A stretch of DNA of 64,000 nt, taken from positions 460,999-524,998 of the forward strand of contig MU001692.1 of NCBI GenBank assembly GCA_010093515.1, given 5' to 3'. The notes beneath the pieces are model-generated. The model worked only from the letters and a program-made list of their open reading frames with translations, had not been told where the DNA came from and made no database searches. A program made the position numbers and the translations under genes. Every line of letters starts with the position of its first letter. Position 1 is the stretch's first letter. The DNA comes from Lineolata rhizophorae. Its lineage: Eukaryota > Ascomycota > Dothideomycetes > Lineolatales > Lineolataceae. Below, in pieces: positions 10,631 to 20,568 of this stretch.

Positions 10631-11019
10631 TCATTTCAGTCCGGCGGATCGCGCGAGAGAGAGAGAGAGTGCGTGTGTGTGTGAGAGCGCATGCGTCGGA
10701 TGGCAGACCAGAGCAAATGAAGATCCGCAACGACAACTCCGAAAGCAAGCGCGTTGCCTGCACAGCCTCGGCCTCGCCCCGGCCAGAATAGAATCCCCCG
10801 ACCGGCCCCTGCTCGCCGCGTGCGTTTCAAACGCGCCCGTCCTGGCGCCGTGGCGGTGCGCGCGCGCGCCTCATTGGCTTGTTCTGGGGTTTGGGGGCCG
10901 GAAACAGGCTCGACACGGGCGTAGCACATGCATAAAACCACCATCTGCGCAGGGCTGACGAGTGGCTTTGCGGGCCTATCGTCGTCCCCGGCTCCGTCCT
11001 CCTGAACCCAGGCAGGATA
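10631..11019. promoter_or_regulatory. Divergent promoter, protease-like / HNH genes
   Basis: The 389-base spacer separates two oppositely oriented start codons, so it should hold both promoters. A GAGAGAGAGAGAG tract followed by GTGTGTGTGTG (about 10653-10682) lies just upstream of the minus-strand gene and probably in its 5' leader. No TATA box was recognised. Confidence 0.5.
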
Positions 11020-11145
11020 ATGCCAGAGGGAGGTATCAACTTCTCTACCGAGCCGCCCCTGGAAGCATATCAACGCACAAGGGCTCGGCGGCGCTTCTAC
11101 CAGATCGTCGACCGTTTCGAGGCTGCAGACTGTAGCAGTAGTACT

Positions 11146-11177
<32 letters not shown>

Positions 11178-12288
11178 CAATCGCCCTCGATTGGTCCGCC
11201 TTACCTTCGAACATGCGCTCTCTGAGGAATCCAAAGATAATGTTCTGCGGGCCTTTTTCCGATTCATGCCATCCCCGATGGATGAGGATAAAGATATCGA
11301 CTTTACCAATGAGGACCTAGAGAAGGAGGTCTATTCGTCCCTAATCGGCTTCGCAGAGTACCTGTTGAATAATTTCTTCCTGCCCCGTCTGGCCCCTGCT
11401 ACCCTCTTTGTCTTTTGATTGTTACTAACATCTTCTAGTAAAAGCTTCTTCCAGAAAAACCCCCCAGCCCTCGCCTGTATACCATTCGGCAGTCCAGGAA
11501 GCCCAAGGAGCGCAAGAGTTTGCCGGGACGCCGACCCGACTGTCTACTCTTCGGGGTAGCTGTCTTGTTCGCGACCGCCATCGTTGCGTAATAACCCGCA
11601 GATTCGATCTTGCCGAAGCAGAACGTCGTATAGGACGTAGTGGCTCTAGCGCTCAAGATGACGACGGGGAGTTACTTGCGAACGAGACGAGAGACTGGGA
11701 GAAGCTAGAAGTAGCCCATATCCTCCCGCATTCTCTGACGAAGGTTGGACTGGATTCCCAATCGGTATGCATAGCTCGATAAATCAATCGGCTTCTCCAA
11801 GCTAACAGTCTGTCGAGGAGCGTTCCAAACAAGCCGCCCTGATGATCCTCAACATGTTTGATAACGGCGTCGCCCATCTAATCGAAGGGATTGACATTGA
11901 CCGGCCGCGTAACGCCATCACGCTTACCCCAACACTCCATTGGCAGTTTGGTAGCTTCCGGAATTTCTTTACGCCTTCTGCCGATCATCAGCCGCATACA
12001 TACCGAATCGACTCGCACCTTCCCGTCCTCCTACGAGGTCCTCTCCCTGTCACTCGTTCCCTTTATCTTACCGAGACGCGGACAATCGACCCCCCTTCGC
12101 CTCGGCTCCTCGCAGTCCATCGCGCCATCAGCTATATCCTCCACCTCTCTGCAGCGGGGGAGTACATCGATAAGATCCTCGAGGATATAGAGGAGCAGGG
12201 TATACGGGCGGATGGGTCGACCGAACTAGGCCGCCTCGTGAGTCTCAGATTGTATGGGTGGTTGGATGGCACTGTTGATGCCTATTGA
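11020..12288 (+). CDS. HNH-endonuclease-domain protein, fungal type
   Basis: Three exons, 11020-11386, 11439-11764 and 11809-12288, encode 390 residues. The first intron has a plain GTCTGG donor but a clear ACTAAC branch site and CTAG acceptor; the second is GTATGC..ACAG. The core has the HNH pattern: a cysteine/basic strand (VRDRHRCVITRR), an insert, then EVAHILPHSLTK with the metal-binding histidines, and later MILNMFDNGVAHLIEG, typical of the fungal HNH_2-like family. Many fungal genomes carry such proteins, mostly uncharacterised; DNA cleavage is inferred from the fold only. A (AGC)8 microsatellite encodes a serine run near residue 43. The N-terminal 120 residues look helical and have no named domain. 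Confidence 0.8.
11146..11170 (+). repeat. (AGC)8 microsatellite in coding sequence
   Basis: Eight AGC units encode serines in exon 1 of the HNH protein. Length change by whole units would keep the frame, so the serine tract could vary between strains. Confidence 0.85.
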
Positions 12289-13096
12289 TATTCTAACTGT
12301 AGTCGGTTAGGGCAAGGTGCACTAGTAGAGCAAGATAGAATGCAATTCTCACTTGTCTATAGTTTCGGCGATGTTCGTCCCCGCTCCCATTTCACTTGAC
12401 GCCTGTCCGGGTATTCGGGACGGTAGGCTGTTGATCATATACTATACCCTCATCAATGGGAATCTCTTGCCTCGATCAAGGACTATAATGCGGGACTCTT
12501 ATTAACAATTTCTCCATGTTAGTAGCGTCCGGTCTACTTACGTGCACGTGAAACCCGCAAAGAATTAGCACCCCCCCTTTTTTTTTATCTGTGGCGGCAG
12601 CGCCCCGAGAAGCTGCCATCTATCGTACACCGGAAAGCTTGAAGGTGAGGAAGAAGAAGATGGAGGGAAGAGGGAAAAGGGAGAGGGGAAAAGGAAGAAA
12701 AACCACTCCGTCTCCCGCAAGAGCTCGCCCGGGATATCATCCATCAACCGTCGGTCTTCCACGCTTAATTCCGCTAACCCCACCTCTCTCCGCTGGACAT
12801 CCGCGGCTCTTTGCTCTACTGTTTATTGTTTCCCCCACCAGACACCTGCGGATACGAACCGGCCGATCTTGGCCCATTCACTTGAAAAACATATCTCATG
12901 TTATCGCGCGTAAAACCCCCCAATACTCTCCACGCAAGCTCTAGAAGGAATTTTACCACATGAAGTCGCAATCACCTGCCCACACGCCCTCCCTGTCAAA
13001 CCCGACCTCCCATTATAACTCAACAATACAGACCCTCACCCGCCCCAGCCATCTGGCAGCCTTGCCCCAAAACCTCCCGCTCGACCCACCACCTCC
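12289..13096. other. Convergent spacer between the HNH and kmt6 genes
   Basis: No gene is seen. It holds the 3' ends of two convergent genes. A C7T10 tract lies at about 12571-12588 and a single CACGTG at 12545. Short frames on both strands are low-complexity. Confidence 0.4.
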
Positions 13097-16000
13097 TCAC
13101 CTCCTCCTCTTCCTCTTCTCCCCCACCACGCTCCCCTTCCTCCTCCCCACCACACCCTCCTCCCACTCCTCATCCATCGGAATATCCCACTCATCATCAT
13201 CCTCGTCCCCATCGTCCTCGCCCTCGCCCTCGTCCTCGTCTTCGTCCTCATCCTCATCATCAACCCTCCACTCCCCCCTCCCCCCATACTCCTCCCCTCT
13301 ACTCTCCCCCTCCACAGACACGTCCTCCCCCCCCTCGCCATGCTCCTCCCCATCATCCCCCATCTCCCTCACCCTCCCGTCCACCCCCTCGAGCGTCGCC
13401 TCCGGCATCCGCAGCCTCAACCTCTTCGCGCTCCCCGCCTTCGCCGGCATCCCCACCGTCGCCTCTCCCGCCCCCGTCGCCGACACCGACACCGACGCCG
13501 ACCGCCGCGTCTTGCCAACCCCTCCTCCTGCGCCGGGCGCCGCCGCCAACGCCGCCGACGCTGAGCGCTTGCCCGGCGGGTCCACCTTCTTCTCGCTCCT
13601 ATTGACACGGATCTTGACCCGGGCCGGGCGTGTAGCGCCGGCGGCGGTGGCGGTGGCGGCGGCCGGCTCGTCCGTCTCCGCGCCGCCCGTGCCGGTGCTT
13701 TTCGTGCCCGAGGCGGCGCCGGATCCGCTCTTAGTCGCCGGCGCGTTGGCCACCACGTGCACGGGCTGGGCCGCCGCCTTGCTGGCAGCGGCGTCTTTGC
13801 CGCTCCCGCCGCCCTTGGACGGGCCCAGCTCGCCGCGTTCCCAGAAGTTGCGCGATATGTCCTTGGGGTAGCCGTAGTCGAAGAAGAGCTCCTCGCCGGG
13901 ACGGATCTCGCAGCTGGCGAAAAGACCGATGCGAACCAGGCCGCTGCAGAGCTTGAGCCGGGCGAAGCTGTTCTGTATGTCTGGCCGGGAGCTGTGGTTC
14001 ACGAAGCGGAATTTGTTGCCGAAGTGAGTTGCGTCGATTTCTTGGCCTGTGTTTGGGGCGGGGACGGGACCGTTAGCAATGAGAATTTCAAGCGCAAGCC
14101 GAGGGCAAGAGAAACCTACGTGTGTTTAGCTTGAACGTGTAGTTCGTCGACAGATACTGGTAAGTCGCGCCCCTCCGGTCGCCCTCCGGTTGAGAGATCA
14201 GCTCGCCCTTATACTCGCCCAAGAACTCCTCCGGCTTGGCCGGCTCTCCCATGAACAGCCCGAAGCCTTGCACCTCCGACTTGCCTAAGATGGTCCTCTT
14301 CTGGACGCCCCTCTGAATCGCGCAGTTCTGACAATTACTCCGCACGACCTTGGCATTGTACCTATTGACTGGGTCGAGCACCTCCACCACGCCACAGGTC
14401 CCGCACAAGTCCGGATCGCACTCGCGGCGTGTCTTCTGACATTCGCACCTAGTCTCGTTGTTGCAGGCACGTCCCGAGGCGGCGCAGGTACAGCCGCGGA
14501 ACCGACGCGCGCAAGAGACGGCGCAGCCACACGTCTTCTCGCAGGGCATCTGCCGGCGGTAGCAGCTACATTCGGCCGTCTCGCACGTCTTGCCAGGGTG
14601 ACTGCACGGGTAGAACGGCCTCCTCGCGTCAATTTTCCACGCGTTAGTCTTGAACCAATTGATGACGTTAGGCCTCTTGCTGTTTGAGGAAGACGCGCCG
14701 TTGTCCCCGCCGCCCTGGTTGTTGCCATGGCCGTTGATCTGACGGCTCGACACTTCCGAGGTAGATTCCGCCCTCGCCGCTTCGTCGCGCTCTACGGCTA
14801 TGATGCGCTTGCGAATGTTGATGCTCTTAGGGTCGTACCAGTCGGGCGTGTCGTCTTCCGACTCTGATGCTATCCCAGGGCTCTCTTTGCTGGTATTATA
14901 AGCGCGCTCTGAAGCTACCGAACGCGAGCGGGAGCGTCCTGTGGCTGCAGTTCGGCGTGATGGGCGGCCCGACTCTGAGTCGTATCCCATATCGTCAGAG
15001 TCTTCGTTTTCTACGTACTCGCCGTGAGCTGTACAACTGTGACTGGGTGATAAGTTAGTATTAATGAACTGGTGGAGTCATAAGCGTGGGCGACCACGAG
15101 ACTTACAGATGGCAAATCCGACATGCCACATCTCGAAAAGGCTTCTCTTCACCCTGTGTCGCATTTCCATTGTCGTCGTCTTCGTCACCATCCACTTTCT
15201 TAAACAGCTGTACCGCAAACTCGCTCCTCCTAGCCACCTGAAACAAGCTGAAGCTGATTGCTTTCTTGAAAGCGATAGCCGCCAGACCCGCCTTCGCTAG
15301 TTGTGCCTCCGATGGCGGCTCTATGAACAGCATAATTTTCTTCCACCTGCGTTCTGCGTTCTTGATCTGCTGATCGCAGGTGGCATCGCGCTCCTTGAGA
15401 AGCACTCTGGCTGAGTGGTCATCCAAGCCCGCCTCCGCCATATTCCACTTCTTTGTTTTGCCCTGGACGAAGACGCATAGCACATGCGAGAAGTCGACGC
15501 CGATCTCGTCTAGGAACTCCTCCACGTATGGCTCGTACTTCCTGGCCTTCTCCGCGAACTCGACGAGAGTCTTCCGCTCGTCTGGCAGCACCTTGAACCG
15601 CTGGCTTACCTCCTCGTACCAACCTGGCGGATCCTCATCCTGGTCAAAATGTGGCCAGAAATTGAGTGACTTGTTGTTCTCGGCCACCAAGTTGTGCCGC
15701 ACGCTCGTGTAGTCCGAGTACCGAGGCCTGTTGATCGCGCCCGCCGAGATCATGATCATGGCATCAGGATGTATGCTGATGGTCGACCTGTGGCCTTTGA
15801 TGACCTCCTGCTGTATTCGTTGCGTTCCGATTGGCTCGGTCTTGTGTGGCGTCGGGCGCTGGATCGGCTTCACGTTGGCAAAAGGGGAGACTTTCTGGCG
15901 GAAGGGTTCGGGATTGAGGTTTGGGCCTAGCGCAAGGTTGGACCGGGTGTTGCTGGATGAGGTGTTACCGCTGGTATTATCAGCGCCGTCGACAGTGCTC

Positions 16001-18168
16001 TCGGCCGGTCTCTCGGTGTAGTCGAGACGCGAAAAGCAGTTTCGCGCCGCGTTAAGGTAAATCCCGGTTGCTCGTACGTGATCGTCACGTATCTCATCTA
16101 CGAGCCTGGCGCAAACGCGCTCAATTTCGTTGTAGACGGTCTGTACAGGCGACGGAGTAGAGGTTAGGAGACTGGTCTCCTGCTTCATAGGAGGAGCAGT
16201 GGGCGCTGGAGGCGGTGCTTGGTCATTGTACCTGGCCGCCGCACGACGGGTTTGCATCGGCATCTCGGCTGGCTGCGGTGATAGCTTCGAGGATCTGTGG
16301 TTCGGCGATGATGTTGCGGTGCTGATCACTTCAGCTCTAGTGCGAACCGAGGAAGACTGGGTAGTGTCCTTTGGCGGTGCGATGTCGGCAGAACGAGTTC
16401 GAGGAGGGAGGACGAGTTTGGCGTCAGAAGGTGGAGATGCACTTAGTGCGATCGCAGTTGCTCCATTGTCAAGCTCGTTTGTCGGGTTTGGTGAGGCGCG
16501 ACGAGAGGGGAAGGACGACTGTGCCGGCACAGAAGACGTCTGTATCGGCGGAGAATTGATCGGCGCGAAGTGTCCTCCGTTCTGGTATTGGTAGATTTGG
16601 GAGTGGAACTTGTGGGTGGTGGGTTGCTTGAGTTGTGCAGCCGACGACGTCGTGGTCGCAGGTGCGACTGCAGAGGAAGGTGCGAGGGCTATTGTGTACG
16701 CGCCATTGTCAGAGTTCTATTCACAGCCGTCATCGGAGCAGTCGCCGGAATCCTCTCCAACCAAACACTCCTACGGACTACTATACTAATCCAGCTATAC
16801 TTGAAGCCGTAAACATGCTGGACAGAAGTCGCGCACTAACAAGGGCTCCGACTCTCGCGTAGCACTTGCATATTGTTCGATGCGTGCAGCCGACGGAGGG
16901 AAAGTAGATACCAAGAGAGAACCACAAAAGCGCAAACAGCCTTTTCTGATCGCAAACTGTATATGTGTAAATAGATAGAAGAGGAGCTTACTTGACTGAC
17001 CCGTCCGTGCCCCGCTACCGGTTTCGCTCGGTTTATCTGCACCTGCGCTTTTCTCGCGCTGCCGCTCCTGCTGCCTCTCACTCGGTGTCGCTGTGCGCCT
17101 GCCTCCGCCATCACCGCGGCCTTCCTGCGTCCCAGCCGCTGTCTGCATGCCGCCGCGCGCTGATGACGGCGTGTTTACCGGCTGCGGTACCGGCTGGGTA
17201 GGCGGCGCATCGTTCCTACTGCTCGCCGCGCCCGGCCTGCCACCGCGTTCCGGCAACGGCCGCGCGTCGCCGTGGCTACCGGCGGTCGCCTTGCGGCCCT
17301 CGGAGGCCATGCGGGCTTTGATGGTTTCTTCCATGGAAACGGTCATCAGGAATCCCCCGTGCGAACGCACCATCGAGTCTCCGCCGGGCCTGTCCGAAGA
17401 AGTCGTATGCGCGGTCGGCGGCGCGGCTGGCGTCGGCGGCGCAGCGTCTTTCGACGCGTCTCGTTCGGGCTCTGCTGCGTGCGCCCGCTTGCGATGCGGA
17501 CCGTCGGGATCATCTGTCGCGCTCTTTTCCCGGGAAATAGCTCGAGGAACCGTCGTTGCCGTCGCCGACGACGAGGGCGGTCTTGGCGCCGAAGTCTTTG
17601 GAGATGCCGGCTTGGACGAAGACGCGCTTCCCGTTGCTGTTCTGCCGCTCTGCTGGCGTGCCGGAAGGGACGCAGCAGTCGGGCCCCTCAGCGCGGCAGC
17701 GACTTTGGACGCTGTCGTGTGCGGATCTGGCTCGCTGCGCGGCTCCGCGGGGGGCTTGGTCGTCGGCGCACGCGACGGCGAAGGTTGCTGTTGCGGATGG
17801 GACGCGTTGCGCTCGGTTCTTGTTCCTAGCTCGGCACCTCCTGCCCCTAGTGGTGGTGGCCCCTCGGCGCGATCCAATCTAGAGCCTTCGGGAAACGCCC
17901 CGGCTGGCTGTTTGCCCATTGCCCCTGTATTGGCCGCAGTAGAGTCGTTAACGCTTGGGCTTTTGCCTTGCGAGGGCCCCGCTGCGTCGTGGCGTCCGCT
18001 GCCTTTGCTGCCTTCGTCGCTGTCGGAGCACAGATCGATTATTTGGCGTTGACCAGGCACGGCTTGTCGGCGGGGGGGCCGCTTCGACTTTTTCTTGTTC
18101 CTCTTGAGGCGGCGAGGCGGCGGGTCGGCGGGCGGCCCGTCAACGGTGAGGTCGATGAAATTGTCCAT
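13097..18168 (-). CDS. kmt6: Histone H3K27 methyltransferase Kmt6 (E(z)/EZH2 family, PRC2)
   Basis: Model of four exons, 18168-16992, 16667-15107, 15042-14120 and 14046-13097, giving 1536 residues. Exons 2-4 are firm. They carry the cysteine-rich pre-SET CXC domain (about residues 1059-1126, with CECQKTRRECDPDLCGTC) and a SET domain (about 1162-1281) with the VNHSSRPD motif and ELFFDYGYP. Kmt6 is the catalytic subunit of Polycomb repressive complex 2 and trimethylates H3K27 in facultative heterochromatin. Exon 2 is open far upstream but lacks an ATG before position 16263. A GTAAGC donor at 16991 and CTCTGCAG acceptor at 16668, with CTGAC branch, join it in frame to an exon beginning MDNFIDLTVDG. 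If that join is wrong, the minimal protein starts at 16263 with 1009 residues. A 255-residue tail with a long acidic run follows SET, which is unusual for animal EZH2. Confidence 0.8.
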
Positions 18169-19365
18169 GCTGCCGGCAGACAAGCGCACAAAGAAGCTTT
18201 GAAGGCCGTAGCTACGGATGCTTTGAAAGCAGTGGACATGCGTGAAGGAAGACCGTGCCCAACCGACTCCCCGCCGCCGAGCCCTGGGGCGGTGCCCTGC
18301 CTGCCCGACGTGGAAGTCCAGTGGCAAGCACCTAATGTAGCAACTGGAGGTCAAGATGACGCCGGGGACATCTGAAAGGAGCGGCCCGAACCACGGGCAG
18401 CGCAGGCCATAGCAGAAGGCACAACTGAGGATGTCAGGCGCGGACGTCCGAAGACGGAAAGATCGGCGCGCCAGCAAGCTAACGACTCGGCACCGCGTGG
18501 CTGGTCCTATAAAAGTCAGTGGCGCCTGCCCGTTTGGCGGGAACGCGCATATCCTTCACATGACACTTGGTAGTCCTGGAGCGTCGACATAAATGGAGGC
18601 ACGACGACCGGTGACCGACATTAAACGTTGGCCGTGATCGTCGACTCAGCGGGTTGCGTTCCGTGCCCCCGACCAACTCAATTCCTTGGGTCGCCATCTG
18701 CGGGAAAAAGCTGTTTCTTCACGCCTGTAACCCGTTGGAAGCGGACTCCCCGCGTGCTGAATATAATTTGAATTTCTGACATTTTGTGTCGATTGAATAG
18801 ATCGACAATGCCACCATGTGCACAGAGTGTTCCCGTGTGGTATCTTCGGGACACAGCGTGAAATAGACTTGAACAGACTTCCTGTTTGGCATCCGACTAC
18901 GTAGTAAGCGTCCGACCCGCTGCCAAGCTTCTGACTTACCCCTTCGCTTGGTAGGCCCTCTCCTCGACGTTCGGGAATTGACCGAGAGCATGGGAACCCC
19001 AAAAAATATGCGCGTAGGTGAATTTTGAGGTCGAATGCCGTTCTGGTTTCTACGAGCGGTATTCAATTGCTACTCGACCCCGTTGTGGCGGGATATCACG
19101 TGCCGGTCGTTTGGGGGTCCTCCGATAGTGGTTGTGTTCATGTGTCGGGATACTGATTCCTTTAAATCCAACGAGAAACGCAAATTTACTTTCCCGTCGA
19201 GAGAAGCCTTTTGGTAAAGCTTTTCGTATTGATGCCGGAATAAGTTATGCTACACTGCTAACCCTAATTCCGTGCTCTTCGAGCCAGACCAGCAGTCCCC
19301 CTCACCTATACCCTCTCCACGGATCCTAATCCAGACCCTGCTAGAGAAGAAGAAAAGAAACCTGC
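18169..19365. other. Spacer with kmt6 upstream region and rps11 3' flank
   Basis: No gene is seen in 1.2 kb. The part near 18.2-18.5 kb should hold the kmt6 leader and promoter. A stop-free extension of the kmt6 frame runs upstream to about 18477 but looks non-coding. A CACGTG lies at 19097-19102 and a CCTATAAAAG on the + strand near 18506. Confidence 0.4.
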
Positions 19366-20192
19366 TTAGAACTTGTTGAATTGCTTGACAGCCTTGCCGG
19401 TCCGAGGGAGCACACGCAGGACATTGAAACGGACCTGTACGAAACGAATCAGTTAGAGGTCTTTATAGGCGGTTCGTTGTCTAGCTAGACAGCACCACTC
19501 CTTTGGTTAGGAAACCCAAGGCGTACGGCCGAAACCGGTAAGAAGGACAGGATATATAGCGTTCTCGGACGTACCGTCTTGCTGAGTGGGCGGCACTGGC
19601 CAACGGTGACCTGATCACCTTCTTCGACACGGAACGCAGGCGAGACGTGGGCGGCAAGGTTCTTGTGGCGCTTCTCGTAACGCTGATACTTCGGTACGAA
19701 ATGCAGATATTCGCGGCGGACGATAAGGGTACGGTGCATCTTGGTCGAGACGACGGTGCCCGTCAGGATACGACCGCGGATCGAGACCATGCCAGTAAAA
19801 GGGCACTTCTTGTCTACGCGGACGTAACGGTTAGTACTATTGATACTAGGTAGCGCAACGTAGGACAATTTAGAACGGGAATATCTATCTTGAGGGATAC
19901 TGCGTGTGTATCGTGCCCCAATATGTCCATCCAGTCTGCCATTAGCCCGCCCATTACTACCACTCTCATAAACACACCGCTATCGCCCTAAAACTTAGAA
20001 ACCAGCAAACGTACCGATATACGATCCCTCAATCGCCGTGCGCGGCGTCCTGAAGCCCAAACCGACATCTTTATACCATCGTCTGCCGCCCTTTCCCTTA
20101 CGCTTGCTCTTCCCAGCCTTCTTGCTGTTAAGAAAGATGTGAGGCTGCTTTTGGAACGCGCGCTCGCTCTGCACGGTCAACTCGGTCGCCAT
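19366..20192 (-). CDS. rps11: Small-subunit ribosomal protein uS17 (Rps11)
   Basis: Three exons, 20192-20015, 19813-19575 and 19434-19366, encode 161 residues, the usual length of eukaryotic Rps11. The N-terminus reads [20 protein letters not shown] and the body contains [35 protein letters not shown] and a [18 protein letters not shown] stretch, all family hallmarks. It is a structural component of the cytosolic 40S subunit and binds 18S rRNA. Introns begin GTACGT; the first contains a TACTAAC branch site. The gene diverges from spc7 over 376 bases, so their promoters lie side by side. Confidence 0.97.
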
Positions 20193-20568
20193 GGTTGCAG
20201 TGGTGCGGCCGAAGAGCCACTTGACGACGGCGGCGGAGAAGGTTGGCGGTAGTGGAGGTCGAGCTGCGCGGTGTCGTCGGAGAAAGCGATCGTGTCGTGG
20301 GTGTGCGCGACCAGCAATTTTGGAGCCGCAGCGGTGCCGGCGGCGCGCAGCCGAGGCGAGGCTTGGCGAGTGTGCGGGTGAGCCCCAGACTTCGCTTGGT
20401 CGGCCAATCGGTAGATCGTTGTTGCGGCTTGTTTACATCTCGCCTAAAGCGGCATGGCGCGCTGCGCTGGGTCAACACATGCAACCAGCACACACGGACT
20501 CGACAACGCGCGCTTCACTACTGACCGTCTTCGTTGGATCGCACGCAATTGTTGACCCCGCGCCAGCC
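20193..20568. promoter_or_regulatory. Divergent promoter, rps11 / spc7
   Basis: A 376-base spacer separates the two start codons and so should contain both promoters. It is GC-rich without an obvious TATA box. Reading frames crossing it have no domain content. Confidence 0.5.

Noticed and set aside
8492-10684. 730-codon + strand frame antisense to the pepsin-like gene
   Set aside because: It exists because the real minus-strand gene is very GC-rich. Its product is arginine/glycine/valine repeats with no domain, and it crosses the real intron.
16795-18477. A separate 560-residue gene on the minus strand
   Set aside because: The last 65 codons after the GTAAGC site look non-coding and the first 103 lie before the likely ATG. 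The middle fits best as the first exon of kmt6.
19097-19102. Isolated CACGTG motifs here and at 12545, 39764, 48396, 52239 and 63500
   Set aside because: Single copies are expected by chance at about this frequency; only the two clusters were kept.
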